This document shows, in pieces, positions 33,001 through 44,640 of a stretch of DNA of 64,000 bases. How positions within the stretch are numbered: the first letter of the stretch is position 1; every line of letters begins with the position of its first letter. Under the pieces are notes generated by a model. The model did no database searches and was not told where the DNA came from. It saw nothing but the letters and a program-made list of their open reading frames with translations. Origin of the DNA: Diphasiastrum complanatum (taxonomy: Eukaryota; Streptophyta; Lycopodiopsida; Lycopodiales; Lycopodiaceae); NCBI GenBank assembly GCA_029204225.1, contig CM055112.1, positions 839,852-903,851 of the forward strand. Direction: 5' to 3'. Position numbers and translations under genes: made by a program.

Positions 33001-33409
33001 GACGTCCTCTACATTTTGAGTAATTGGTGCTTTGTCTGACGTCCTCTACACATTCCTCCTGAGCCAGACTGATTTTGCCAAGCCTGCTAGGCTTAATCAG
33101 CAAAATAAAAACTAATTCCAAAAAAGTTTGCTTTACCAGAAAGCACTATATTTCAGGATAGAGGGGGCATGCCGAATCCCCTTGTGTTTCATGTGTGGCT
33201 TGTCTTTGCCTTTGGTTATCTTTTGGACACGGATTCTGAGTTGGCTTTCGGGTTGGTTGGGATCCAAGTTTTCTTAATTCTGAATGGTAAGCTTGTTACA
33301 TTTCTAAGTTGGCTTTTACATAAGTGCATGATAGATGAATGTTAGACTTAAGCGCATGTTGGGGAAACCGCTCAAGTCCTAGTGCCCTTTGAGACACCAG
33401 CGCAACATG

Positions 33410-33422
33410 TAGTATCAGAGCC
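33410..33422 (+). promoter_or_regulatory. Primer-binding site, tRNA-Met type with one change
   Basis: Reads TAGTATCAGAGCC, differing from the standard TGGTATCAGAGCC at one base. It lies two bases after an LTR end in CA. Confidence 0.75.
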
Positions 33423-34579
33423 GACTAGTCGATCAGCTATGCAAGTCTCATAGGGATGGCCACCTTTTGGGATTTGTCAAGACATCCATTGTGCAAGGTG
33501 CTGCCCAGAGTGTAAGCATGGGTGCATCCATGGTTGGGGTGGTCGGTAGAACGGGGGACTTGATGAGTGAAGGTGCTGTCCTTGAGGTGTAAGCACGGTC
33601 AGGTCTTGCGGTTCAGGCCTGGCGCCGTCTGCACATAGGACAGATGAGGCAAAGTGCTACCTAGGTAGGTGAAAGTATGGTCTGTGCCTTCTTGGGTGCG
33701 GGGTGAAATATTTGAACTGTATGGGTTAATTGATACAGAGATGCTGCTCAACTTCAGGTGTAAAGCACAGGTGGTTAGCTACCGGTGTGAGATAGCTGCT
33801 GATCGTTCAGCTATAAGGGCTATCGACCATAATTGGTGGGGTGTGACTGAGACAATGTTCTGCTTAATGGTAAAAGCATGGATGGTTGGATGGATGTTTC
33901 CCCGTGGGCTAATTCTGTGACGAATTTGCATGGGCGCGGCTAGGCAAAGGTTCTACGTCTGATCTCAGGGGGGATGTGGCTTGAGAGGAATCCTCTATGT
34001 TAGCTTTGGTTGGTATGTTACGTCTGTTGCGTGCTTGCTGGTACACAAATGACCTGGTCCCTACTTGGCTCTTAGGTGATGTGAGCAGGTTAGTTTGAGA
34101 AAGAGATACTTTTATATTGAAGCTGATTCAATAAAGAAAAAAAGAGGAGCTGTGGGGCCTGGCTAACATAGCGGAGAGTTTTCAAATAGGCAAAGGAAAC
34201 AACTTGTTGGAAGTACACCTCTTATCAGAATGGATGACTACCTTGATGAGTTATAAGCATTAATAGACAGAGAGGAGCAGGTTCGAGACTAGGGCTTCCG
34301 CATTTATCAAGATGGCACGAGATCCAAGTTGAGAAAGAAAGAGCGTATGCTCTCCACAGTGGCGTCTCCCCAAGAAGAGACGGGTGCTCGTTATGAACCT
34401 ACACCAAGAGACGAACCCATACCAGAGGCGTAACGAGACTTTTTTGATGTGAAGATGCACGAATACTTATCAAGTGCAATGATGGCTATGCTTGGTGAGG
34501 TGAAGAAGGACAGAGAAACTAAAAGCAAAGAATGGCAAGCATCCTTGCGAGCCATGACCCACTGTCAATTCGACCATTA

Positions 34580-35779
34580 GGGCCCTTTTTGGACTCAAAA
34601 AGGGCCTCTTCCTTGCCTAAACGTGTTTGCTAAGTAGGGTTAATTAACTCACTAATTGTCCTACTATGTGGCAGTTCAGCATGGGTTTATCATGAGTTAA
34701 ATCACACTTCAATAAGCTTCATTTAGACCTAGTGTTATATAACAAGGACAAGTGATTTAATGTAGTCTAAATCTAAGATTTAAATGAAAATATGGCCTTT
34801 ATTTTTTCATGGCCTTCAAAAAACCGTTTCTATAACTAAGAATGAAAAAAAGAGGGCCCAATATTGCATTGGGCCCCCAAATTGAAATAAAAATCGAAAA
34901 AAAAAGGGAGGGGGGCATGGGGTACAACCTTCCCCATCCCCCCACTTGTACCCTCCCCCTCCTCTTGTACACCCTTGCGGTATCCGCTCCCCAGCCCTGG
35001 CGCATCATGATCCACCCACTCCAGGATGCTGCAATATTTGGAGACACACCATTCCGGAGAGGCCACGAACCCCCTTTCCACCCCTGCCTGTTGTCTGGAG
35101 CCCAAGGATGGAGGGCTTTCATCAAGCGCAGGGACGACGCACCCACCCGGGGCCAGCGTCCCGAAGTGCCAAGTTTTGCAATGTTGGTCTGGGTCTCGTT
35201 GCACTTCCAGATGCTAGCTCGAGTGGGTGCATCATCCCTGTACCCGATGAAAACCCTTCATCCTCAATCTTAGGACAGTAGGCAGGGGTGGAAGGGCAGG
35301 TTGTGGCGCTCTCCAGGCTGGTGCGCTTCCAAATGGTGTAGCGGCCTGGAGTTGGTGGATCGTGATTTCATATTGGAAGCGGGTACCGCGTGAGTGTAAA
35401 GGAGGGGGAGGGGGTGTACCCCATGCCCCCTCCCCCTTTTTTTTTTCAATTTTTATTCAATTTGGGGGCCCAATGCAATATTGGGCCCCCTTTTTTTTTA
35501 TTCTCACTTATAGAAACGGTCTTTTGAAGGCTTTGAAAAAATAAAGGCCATATTTTCATTTGAATTTTAAATTAGACCACATTATATCATCATTACTATG
35601 GGCTAGAGAAGTAGAGTTAGTTGAGAGTTAGTGGGTGGGTTAGAATTGGGGATCTAATTTACACCATTGGATGTGCCATGTCATATGGACCATTCCATCT
35701 CAAAAGTTTTGGTACACATGTCGTCATTAACACTAATTATAATTAGTGAAGAGGCCATTTTTGAGTCCAAAAAGGGCCC
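34580..35779. mobile_element. Palindromic foldback element of 1.2 kb
   Basis: The ends are inverted repeats: GGGCCCTTTTTGGACTCAAA on the left and the complement on the right. Homology continues inward through 'atatggcctttattttttca', 'gggcccaatattgcattggg' and a GC-rich interior up to a centre near 35180, so the whole element is one hairpin. It is flanked by TA on both sides (TTA left, TAA right), consistent with a TA or TWA target. Frames in it (such as 34842-35273) are mirror artefacts. It interrupts a Gypsy gag. Confidence 0.9.
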
Positions 35780-36191
35780 TAATGCTTGCTAGAGAATTGA
35801 GAGACGAGCTAACATAGCTCAAAGCTAGGTTTGAAGAGCTGGAGGCAATAAGAGGGGATGCAGGGGCACCTCCTCCACCCATACCTAGGGACCCATGAGC
35901 ACGAAACACAGAAGGCCCAAAGAAGACTGCCAAAGTAAAAGCACCGCCTACTTTCAAAGGAGAGCATGACATTTGAATTGTGGTAGATTGGTTGTTTCAC
36001 ATGGACCATTACTTCCGTCTGATAAACACTCCTGAAGAAGAAAGAGTGGACTTGGCATTAGCATATTTTGAAGGCTACACTATAAATTGGTACCGGGTGA
36101 CATGAATGCAATTCCAGACATGAATTGCAAAACCACATTACGAGAGGAGTTCATACCTACGGATTCACACATGAGATTGAGGACAAAATTA

Positions 36192-36827
36192 TCAAGAATC
36201 AAAACATCTATAGCCCTTCACACGATCATCATATCCTAGGAATATACACTTGATAGCTTTTACATCAAGTTCACGTCTCTCTTCCTTAGAAATGTGTACA
36301 AAGGTCTTACATCCAAAGATTCGCAAGTGGTTCACCTTTGGCTTCTTCTTCATGAATGCCTCCTCAGGTGTTATCTTTGGTATGGCAAATGTAGGACTTC
36401 TATTTTGAAGATAGACTGCCATACTACATGCTTCGGACCAAAAGCCTTTTGGTAGTTTCATCTCAGCTAGCATAGATCCAGAACTTTCCACAATGGTACG
36501 ATTCTTGCGCTCAGCTACACCATTGAGAGCACGAGTATGAGCTTGAGTAAATTGTCTTTTCATCCCACATTGATCACAAAGATCATTGAAGTCGTTAGAC
36601 TTGTATTCACCTCCACTATCTGATCTTAGAAATTTGATCTTCCTGCCTATTTGATTTTCGACCAATGCTTTGAAGTTCTTGAAATTGTCAAATGCATCTG
36701 ATTCCTTCTTCAAGAAGTAGATCCACATCTTACATGACCTATCATCAATAAAGGTCATGAAATAGAAGGCTTTACCTAAGGACATAGTCCTTATAGGCCC
36801 ACATAAATCTGTGTGGATCAAATCCAA
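36192..36827 (-). pseudogene. Copia integrase of element E, truncated
   Basis: A frame of 211 codons. The catalytic residues are visible in HTDLCGPI (first Asp), RSDSGGEY (second Asp) and VAERKNRT (Glu). It continues with FWSEACSMAVYLQNRSPT and GCKTFVHISKEERRELD. It ends at GYRCFD, where homology stops. Integrase inserts the cDNA into the host chromosome; here it is cut off before the RT domain. Confidence 0.9.
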
Positions 36828-37066
36828 GATGTTCTTTGCTCTTGCAACACCACCTTTATTGAACTTCTCTCAATGTTGCTTCCCATACACACATGATTTG
36901 CACATCGATTTCAAGTGGTCTTCTATTGTAGGCAATCATGTTACCATTTTCAATTTCCTCATCAAATGGAGGCTTCCTAACTTCAAATGACCAAGCCTCT
37001 TATGCCACAGTTTAGTTTGCGATGGAATGGACAAGACAAGTCCATGGTGTCCCTTGATTGTAGCAT

Positions 37067-37546
37067 TCAACCTATACAGTTTAGTGTGGTCTCCCTTATA
37101 CCATCCGCAATGACTTTGAACTTTTGGTTCACATCCTTCACAAAGCAACGATCATGGGCAAATTTTAATTTCAACTTTTGATCAATAATGACACCAACGA
37201 AATGTAGATTTTTCTTCAAATTTGGTACATAAAGTACCTCACTTATCATCCTACTTTTGCCATCAGGTAGTTGGATTGAAACAATGCCTATCCCCTTGAT
37301 CTTGTACAAATCACCATTTGCTTGTGAAATGGACGTTCTATTATGCAACACTTTCAAGCTACTGAACCAATCCTTGTTACTTGTCATGTGTCTTGTGGCT
37401 CCCGAGTCAATATACCACACAAGATCATCTTGATTAGATGACAATGCATATATGAAGATACTAGAGTCTTGAATCTCACCCTCATCGACAAGGTTACCTG
37501 CTGCTTTGATTTTCCCTTGTCTGATTCCCCCAGGAATTTGTGACAT
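37067..37546 (-). pseudogene. Copia protease of element E
   Basis: A frame of 159 codons contains the aspartic protease motif WYIDSGATRHM and the conserved LYVPNLKKNLHFVGV that precedes the GAG-pre-integrase region. It is out of frame with the gag upstream. Active-site residues DSG are intact. The continuation at 36936-37148 in another frame includes LWHKRLGHLKLGSLHLM, the GAG-pre-integrase motif. Confidence 0.85.
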
Positions 37547-37706
37547 TCACGCTTCCAATGGCCCTTTTTACCAAAATGGAAGCACTTGCCTTTCTTCTTG
37601 GTCTTACTAGAAGATCACTCATCCTCCTGAGTCTTGGCGAATTGCTTCTTAGACTTCTTCTTGCCCTTGCCCTTGCCCTTGCCTTGTTTTCGGCTGTCGC
37701 AAGTGC

Positions 37707-38345
37707 CTAATCATCAGTATTTTGACGTCTAGCTTTCACCATTTCTCGTCGCTGCTCTTCCTGCATCAAGATTTCTATGAGCTCGTCAAAGATTGGCAAT
37801 ATTTCTCTTGATGCTATTCCGCTCACAAACATCTCATAGGGTTTTGCAACGTCACACAATGCATTGTGCACCAGCTCCACATCACGTATGCGTTCACCAA
37901 TAGAATGCAGTTTATTCCTCGTTGTCTTGATTCTGGTCATGTACATCTGAATGTACTCTCCTTGTTCCATGCAGGCACTATTTAGTTTTGACTTTAGAAA
38001 CATGATTCTTGACAGATTTGACGTCTCGAACTGCTCCTTTAGCATATCCCATGCCTTTCTGGGTGTAACAGCATCACAAATATGGGTAATGATGTGATCC
38101 TTCACTAACAAGTTAATGAAAGTCAAAGCTTTCCTCACCTTCTTGTCGAACACTTTGATGTCCGCTTCATTTGGCGGTCTTCTCTCATCACCTGTGATGA
38201 CATCCCACACCTCCTTTTCCATCAGCATGTTTTTCATTTTGAACTTCCATACTGCGTAGTTGGAAATCCCATCCAATTTGCTACTTTCACTCAAAATGGA
38301 CTCTCCCATGTTTGTCATTGCAAAATTGCTTGAAACTTCAACCAT
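37707..38345 (-). CDS. Copia gag of element E
   Basis: An intact frame of 212 codons from ATG 38345. It contains LDGISNYAVWKFKMKNMLME, KAWDMLKEQFETSN and GEYIQMYMTRI, matching the Copia UBN2-type gag. Just after it, in another frame (about 37550-37620), a zinc knuckle reads CFHFGKKGHWKREC, in which the second Cys is Phe. The gag would form the particle; the knuckle binds RNA. Without the knuckle and polymerase, the element is probably inactive. Confidence 0.88.
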   Translation of the reverse strand: MVEVSSNFAMTNMGESILSESSKLDGISNYAVWKFKMKNMLMEKEVWDVITGDERRPPNEADIKVFDKKVRKALTFINLLVKDHIITHICDAVTPRKAWDMLKEQFETSNLSRIMFLKSKLNSACMEQGEYIQMYMTRIKTTRNKLHSIGERIRDVELVHNALCDVAKPYEMFVSGIASREILPIFDELIEILMQEEQRREMVKARRQNTDD

Positions 38346-39513
38346 AGGCTACAAACAGTATGTTGAGGCCAACTGTGATGTCAAAAGTTGAAAATAATGA
38401 CCTGCAGTTTTTCCCTTACTAGGCCACCTGCCACTTTTTAGCCAAAATGAAAGCCAAATCAGCGTCGCCTTCCGAAATGCTCCTTGTCACCAACTCCCAA
38501 CTACGTGCCCAATGGAATGGTGAAATCATTTTTGACGCACTCCGAACACTTTCTCCACTGCAATCACTCTGTTTTGAGGTACCATACTTGTAGGTACAGT
38601 CCGGGTGCCCTTTGGTTGGAGGTTATAGCCTTTCGTTTGGGTCAAAACGGATAAAGGACCCAAAATTAGGGCCTTATTGTGTTTTTGAACTATTTCTTCA
38701 GTGTGAAGAAACTTCACCTTTCACTTGTGAAGGGACCCAAATCCAATTTCAAATTGAAAATTTCTAATGAAGTTGAAATGCACTTTGCACTTCAATTCTT
38801 CAGGGCCCAATTTAACCTTCATCCAACGGTTCTTTCAATCTAGCCCTTCCAATCGATGTCCACTTCAAGACGCTACTGGTTTGGCCTGACTGGCCGCGCG
38901 CGATAGCTCTCCTCCTCCCTGTCTATGGCCACGCCTTCCCAAGCTGACCTTTTTTTGATCAAACTCATTTTTGGATCGATTTGAACGCAATCTGAGGCCT
39001 GGAGCAGGGTCGCCCTAGTGATTCCAAGTCTAAAGAGTGTTCAAATGTGGAATTTCGTGGAGAAACGATGATTTTAGCTCAACTTGACAAAGTGGCTTTT
39101 TTCACCTTTTACCGCAAATCTACTAGGTTATCTGTCTGCAGACAAATCTCTGACATAAACCTCAGAGTCTCTCCATGGCTGGTTAAAAATATAATTAGCC
39201 TCCTTCTTGTCCTTACGACATCCAAAAAGGTACACAAATAGCGAAGAAATCACCAGCTATGTGTAGAAAACCGTAACCCCAAACCGATTTCAATTTTCAG
39301 CTGGCTTCACAATTGTCAATTTTCCACCAAATTTTTTCTTGTCTAATGCTATGCACAGGCTAATAAGCCCTCTGCTGATCTTGGCAAGCCCCTATAAACT
39401 AGAAACCGTGCACCAGTGCTTCACTTTCTGTCTACAACCTGTCGTAAAAAAAGATTGCTCTTCTCTCGAAGCTCTCTTCAACGGCGACACTGTATTGTGT
39501 ACACTCCTTGTAC

Positions 39514-39526
39514 GGCTCTGATACCA
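39514..39526 (-). promoter_or_regulatory. Primer-binding site of element E
   Basis: Minus strand reads TGGTATCAGAGCC. The LTR follows on the plus-coordinate right side. Confidence 0.85.
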
Positions 39527-39806
39527 ACTTAGAATTTGCTTCGAACAGGAATACAAAGCATGCTACACAATAACACAGACAAAAAACACTCTCCACACCA
39601 AGCTCATATAGCAACTATATTTCTCAAAATGAAATTACACTGTACATATAGTTGTTCACTCAGGCAACCCATGCATGACCCAAATTGTCATTGGCGGGAT
39701 GCATGTCCCATCGACTTGTCTCGTGGCGAGGCCAATTGATCCTTATCGACTGATAGGACCCACCGTACAGTAGCATAATGATTCTACTTTAATTCTAACT
39801 GATACA
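39527..39806 (-). repeat. 5' LTR of element E
   Basis: In element orientation it starts TGTATCAGTTAGAATT and runs about 280 bp to the primer site. No second copy is in the window. The far end lacks a clear CA. Confidence 0.55.
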
Positions 39807-40637
39807 TGCTAAGGCTTTCTGATCTTTGATCCTCTAGGCCTTTGTCTGATCACCATCTTCTGGTTTCAGGTCCGCACCTTCTACTACATCTCAAAGATCT
39901 CTATCTATCAACATCATTCAAATTTTCAATTTCCAAATGTAGAAAATAGAACCATTGAACTTGTTAATGACTCTAGCTTCACTAAGTGATGAAGATGAAG
40001 AGCTATCTATATGAGACATGATAATAGTATACAAATAGAACAACCTTAATCTCTCGATTTATTTGGGTTACACTTTGATACCAATATGATGGAGGCAAGG
40101 TAGAAGGAAGAAGGAGAACAAAGAAGAGAGCAGGAATATTGTGGAACATCTCCACCATTCAATTCAGCTGCGAGCTCCAAAAATAGTCTAATAGACAGCT
40201 TATGCAAAAGATAATCACAGCTTTATGTGTTCTGATTGCCCAACATGATCTTAAAAATCAATTCATACTCTAAAACAAGAGTACAGTCCACCGAAGCGAT
40301 TAGAGAGGGTTTGTGTGTGGTACTACTGAAATCATATTCAATGTGAAGTATAGTTCTGAAATAAATGGAAGAGCAGTATGATATCACGAGTTCCTTGGGC
40401 ATCAAATATAGCCATCGTCTGATCAGAAAGCGAGGAGTTGTACACGTCCATGTTCTGATTAGAGTGATTATAGAAGCACGATCAAACAGCAATGAAAGTG
40501 CATTCAATCACAACAAGCATTCATCTACGTTGTACACAGATACACAATACAAATAGCAATTACAACAAAAAAATGACGGCATGATTGGGAGGCTCAAATA
40601 ATATGTCTCATGGACGGAGCAACCACTAATCTGTGCA
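39807..40637 (-). mobile_element. 5' fragment of a Copia related to element G
   Basis: The segment parallels 61785-62630 throughout. It holds the first 70 codons of gag (ATG at 40019, starting MSHI and a Ser run, then INKFNGS), a mutated primer site (ttggtatcaaag) and an LTR of 551 bp at 40087-40637 (begins TGCACAGATTAG in element orientation, ends with CCATCA). Everything downstream of the gag N-terminus is missing. Confidence 0.85.
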
Positions 40638-40654
40638 TTAAACGAGTTCCAAAA

Positions 40655-40770
40655 TAAAAAAAGGCCCTTGGTAAAGATACTTTTATTATTTTTCTTTAGT
40701 TTCGACCGTCACCAGGCCCAATCAAAATGCACAGATTTGAAATCTACGTAACGTAGTTCATATGAACTGA
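40655..40770. repeat. Dispersed repeat with near-palindromic ACGT core (copy 2)
   Basis: Second copy of the sequence at 24200-24265, sharing 'tttgaaatctacgtaacgta' and the preceding T-rich DNA. Confidence 0.45.
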
Positions 40771-41055
40771 GAAATAAAAATACAATATAGAAAACTTTGA
40801 AATTTGTGTCCGAGCAGCATGGACTTATCCCATTGGTTTCTTTTTCTTGCCTGACACGTGCTTATCTGCCTGACGTCAATACCTCAAGTTAAATTTACTT
40901 GACTATGCTGGTTAGTATAATGAAATTTGCTAACTATACTAGTTACAGTTATATAAATACAATTTGTATAGTTACATAAATTATGGTATACACAATATTG
41001 TGACTATGTTGGCATTCACATTAGATTTCAGATCTACAATCGAGTCCTGAGAAAG

Positions 41056-41355
41056 ATGAAGCTGATAACTGGAAGCCAACAAGATATACGAAGAATTCAT
41101 GGGTATTGCTGCATCCATCATCAAAGGGCAATTTTCGACAAAAAAACAAGAGCAAAAATGACATACAAATCTTATTGGAAAGCAAAAAATTTGGAGTTTA
41201 AGACTACCCCGAGAGGTCCATCAATATCAGAAGTTTTAGTACAATATGTATATATGCATTCAAAAATCAAAGTACATGATATCAATCCTCATGATCATCG
41301 AAAATATAATTGTAATATGCACTCTACAACAATCATATGTGATTTTCTTTATTGA
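41056..41355 (+). CDS. Unknown open frame, 99 codons
   Basis: Begins MKLITGSQQDIRRIHGY and contains PRGPSISEVLVQYVYMHSK and HDINPHDHRKYN. There are no recognised domains and no repeats. It lies 23 bp upstream of the next open frame, in a different frame, and the two could be exons of one gene. It could also be chance. Confidence 0.25.
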   Translation: MKLITGSQQDIRRIHGYCCIHHQRAIFDKKTRAKMTYKSYWKAKNLEFKTTPRGPSISEVLVQYVYMHSKIKVHDINPHDHRKYNCNMHSTTIICDFLY

Positions 41356-41377
41356 TGCTCTTCAAGTTATGATTTAA

Positions 41378-41893
41378 ATGCCTCAACCTTGTTTTTTTCT
41401 TTCAAATTTATATCCATCATGCATAAGTGAAGGGGAGCCAGCACAATCACTTGCAGGAATATTGGATGTGATTCACTCTGATGTTGGAAAGCTGCAATAC
41501 AAAGGAAGAAGTCCAAAGGAACTTGCAGATTGTGGAAACTATTTTTATAAATCTTTATATACGCCACATACAGATGGAGGTTTTGGCAAGCTCGAAGCAA
41601 TTCCATTGCCTAGTTTTCAAAGTGATGAGTTTAGTCATATTCTGGTTAATTGTCAATATTAGGCCAAAATGCATTTTAGACTTAGAGAAAAACTTTATGA
41701 AAGTTATTTTTTTCAAAGTTCATTTGAACTACCACTATTGGAAAGTGCGCAAAAGCTAGGAGGTCGAGTTTGGACACATTCAAATTTGAATGTTAGATGC
41801 ATTGAGTCTAGTCACATTGTTGATAAGGTTTTTGATATGGAGGAAAAGCACAAAATTATTAATGAGACATGGACCTGCTATAAAAAGATGTAA
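41378..41893 (+). pseudogene. Unknown open frame, 172 codons with one TAG
   Basis: One frame runs from 41378 to 41893 with a single TAG at 41660. Before it: PAQSLAGILDVIHSDVGKL, RSPKELADCGNYFYKSLY and GFGKLEAIPLPSF. After it: FRLREKLYESYFFQSSFELP, LESAQKLGGRVWTHS and VDKVFDMEEKHKI. Charge pattern and length favour a real protein fragment. I do not recognise a family, and no retroelement motif is seen. A long CT run follows 16 bp after the stop. Confidence 0.4.
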
Positions 41894-41908
41894 ACTCATG
41901 AAGAAAGA

Positions 41909-41909
41909 G

Positions 41910-41983
<74 letters not shown>
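41909..41983. repeat. (CT)n microsatellite
   Basis: About 37 uninterrupted CT units. Confidence 0.97.
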
Positions 41984-41987
<4 letters not shown>

Positions 41988-42375
41988 CATGCTTATACAT
42001 GAGTTCTCTTGGGTTCATCTATCCATTGGTGCACTATCTTGATGATATCTTGCAATCTTGTGTGTAGAATTCTCTTATTTTGCTATTTTTGGATCCACAC
42101 GTGGGAAGTACAGTAGGGTACTATTATTGTATGGACAACAACTTCATTTTATCATATATTTGATATTTTATCAAGTCTCTTACATGTGTGTCTCACAGGC
42201 AGTCTCATTGAGAGAATTGTGTTTCTTTAATGGAGTTTGCTTAATATAATGATAACATTCTACTATAGGTTATAGTCTATTTATATTTATGTGTGGTTTT
42301 CAACCTAGATCTCCAGTTAATGTGGAGACTAAATCTATTAAGAGTCTAAAAAGTTGACAATATCCTACATGATAT

Positions 42376-42930
42376 ATGCAAGAGATGTTGCAATTAGAAC
42401 ATAAAAGTATCTGTATTGCTCAAGATAGAGCTAAGCGTTGTGCTAATTTTAAGAGGTCTCCCAGAGATTTTAAAGTTGATGATTGGGCATATGTAGAAAT
42501 TTTAAAGATTCTTGGACTATGCATACTAAAAAGCATTATAAACTCTCTACTAGATATTGTGGACCATTTCGGATTATAAAAAAATTGGATCATAAGATTA
42601 CGAACTTGATCTACAAGACAAGTCTATTGCTCATCCAATGTTTCATATAACTTGATTGAAATTAAATTTACATCAAGGTGATACAGTTGGATTTGATGAA
42701 GATCTTACTCATTTGGAGGATATATCACTTAGTGTACCCTGAAAAATAGAAAAAATCCTCAGAATCAGCAAAAAACAATTGAAAATTGTTCTATCTCTAA
42801 GTGCTTGATTCAATGGAAAGCATGCACTTACAATGATGATTTACACAAAAGGTTCGAAAGGATAAAAAAGGATTTTCCTAGGTTTCACATCTAAGGACAC
42901 AAATAATTCAAGGAAAGAATTATGTAACAT
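42376..42930 (+). pseudogene. Gypsy integrase C-terminus and tail
   Basis: The frame starting at 42376 carries AQDRAKRCANFKRSPRDFKV followed by DDWAYV, the conserved segment after the integrase core in Gypsy elements. In shifted frames follow KLSTRYCGPFRIIKKLDHKI, HPMFHIT and, further on, a segment with IEKILRI and FNGKHALT that may be a decayed chromodomain. Stops and shifts show decay; the rest of the element is missing. Confidence 0.8.
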
Positions 42931-42939
42931 GCATTTCTG

Positions 42940-43930
42940 GTAGAAGGCTATTCATAGTACCTCGACATGGATATTTAGCACTGTAGTGTATAAATTTATT
43001 ATTTATGTCTCATTATTTTGAACTGGGCCAAAAATGTAATTAGTAACCTTTTGAGGGCCCATGCAATCTGATCAGGGCATGTGGAACAATGCATGGTGTT
43101 TTGACGACTATATGCATGTAGAGGGATATCAATAGCAATTAAATATGAGTTTAGTAAAGGATTAAGGTTCTAGAGGGAGTATTCCTAGTCTCTTGAGGTC
43201 TGTATATACCTATACAAGCTTTACCTACTCCACTTTCAAATTCCGGTATTCAATTGTTAGAAACTTCTCTTCTTTTGTATTCAATCACCATGGCTCGACG
43301 GTTAAGCTGATTGAGGTTTGATCTTCATTTTCTCTTTGGTTGGGTGGTTTGGATCCATAGCCCTCCTTTTGCCATTTGCAATAGGATCTTAAGGATCTAC
43401 ATTGACAATCTTTACAATAATGATTTTATTTTGCTGCATAGTCTATATAGTCCATGTGTAGGTGATCAAAGAGATGTCTCTTGACATAGCCCGTATGAAG
43501 GTGTTTGAGATTCAGAAGCATAGACCGAGGAGAACACAAGATCAAATCAAAAGCTGAAGCTGGCACATGAAGTGGGAGTAGTGACAACATTGTCAAAATA
43601 ATTTAGTTCTAAACTAAATAAGATCATTTTATATGATGTTAGTGGCATGAATAAATTTGTGAATGCTCCATTAAGTGGAAGTGTTAATAACAATAATGTG
43701 GGCATTCACACATGACTAAATAACTACTTAAAGTGAGAGGGTCCCCAAACTTCACATGAGTGTTCTACCACTCATCTCTCTCTATGTAATGTCTCTCTAT
43801 GGAATGGTTAGTTTGCCCTTCTCTAAAAACATCAGTAAAGATCGATTAAAGTCGTGCCTCCACCATCAAATTCATGTTTGGCTGCATGTATGTGCAAAAA
43901 CAAAACATTAGTCTCCCAATATTCAAATCC
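42940..43930. other. Stretch without recognised gene
   Basis: May include the LTR of the Gypsy remnant upstream, but no terminal repeats or second copy could be matched. Confidence 0.35.
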
Positions 43931-43934
43931 ATCG

Positions 43935-44640
43935 ATGCTGAAACTATGAACTATTGTAATTAGTGTAGTTACTCAAGGCTGTGTATCAAATGCTATGCCC
44001 AAGCTTCGAAAATAAGTTGATTACGCAACTCTCTAATTTCAAATTTCGCGTGTTCCTGATAGATTGAGGAGGAAAGTTGTTGCAGTTGTTTGTTGAGTAC
44101 GAAGATGATAAAACGATCTCCTTAAATAGGAGACGAAGAGCAGGTTGATTCAATTTGTTTGTTGCTCTGTGCTTCGGTGCAACTGCTGTGCCAGTCATAT
44201 TTGACGATGCAGGTAGCTCAAGATTTGACGATAGAAATTCTTGGAGGAGTTTTGACGTAGAAAAGTGGTATTGAGGAGAATGGGATGAAAGCAGCAGCTC
44301 CCGTTCGCTGCTCGTAGCGTGAGAAATAGTGTTGACGTCGCGTTATTTTGCCAACGACTTTTCTGTATCGATATATATACATATATAGAAGTCAAATCCA
44401 AATTTTAATTCTGTCAAGGGTCTTTGTTATGGATCCTGTAACGCGTGGCCATGTTTAGCTGTTGAAAGGAGGCAAAGGCGGCCTCATTTGTAACACTTGC
44501 GCGTGTATAGTTGTGTTGTGTTGCACCATCCTTAGGCAACTTTAGATGCCTGAAAATTGAAAATCCAAGTGAGGCAAATGCCACGAAAATTGTGAAGAGG
44601 GCCATGTTTTCATGAATAAAAACTATTACTTAAATGGATA
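43935..44640 (-). repeat. Gene-like duplicated segment, uninterrupted copy (P1)
   Basis: On the minus strand this matches 45125-45479 followed by 51547-51905 on the plus strand. It includes a TATA-like run (tatatatgtatatatatc, about 44373-44390), a leader and a 70-codon frame (43986-44198) with VAPKHRATNKLNQPALRLL, YSTNNCNN and KLESCVINLFSKLGHSI. The other copy keeps this frame with conservative changes. A further upstream frame (44414-44605) starts MALFTIFVAFASLGFSIF. No family was recognised. P1 lacks the Copia insertion present in P2 and so shows the pre-insertion site at about 44249-44253. Confidence 0.75.

Larger units (their letters stand above)
33060..36185 (+). mobile_element. Gypsy 5' portion split by a foldback element
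   Basis: LTR-like DNA ends in CA at 33407. After a two-base spacer comes TAGTATCAGAGCC, a tRNA-Met primer site with one change. A leader of about 800 bp (33423-34240) contains degenerate repeats with the words 'gtgctgc' and 'gtaagcatgg'. A gag-like segment starts near 34440, is interrupted at 34580-35779, and resumes with APPTFKGEHD, LFHMDHYFRLINTPEEERV and LALAYFEGYTINWYR (about 35940-36090), typical of Gypsy gag. It is cut at about 36185 by a minus-strand Copia remnant. The left LTR limit is uncertain. Confidence 0.65.
36190..39806 (-). mobile_element. Truncated Copia element E (5' half)
   Basis: On the minus strand, an LTR (39527-39806), primer site, long leader (about 38350-39513), gag, zinc knuckle, protease, GAG-pre-integrase and integrase follow in Copia order. 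The element stops within the C-terminal part of integrase at about 36190; reverse transcriptase, RNase H and the 3' LTR are missing. Confidence 0.9.

Noticed and set aside
34799-35281. Several overlapping frames of 110-145 codons
   Set aside because: They lie in the GC-rich arms of a palindrome, mirror each other and show no domain.
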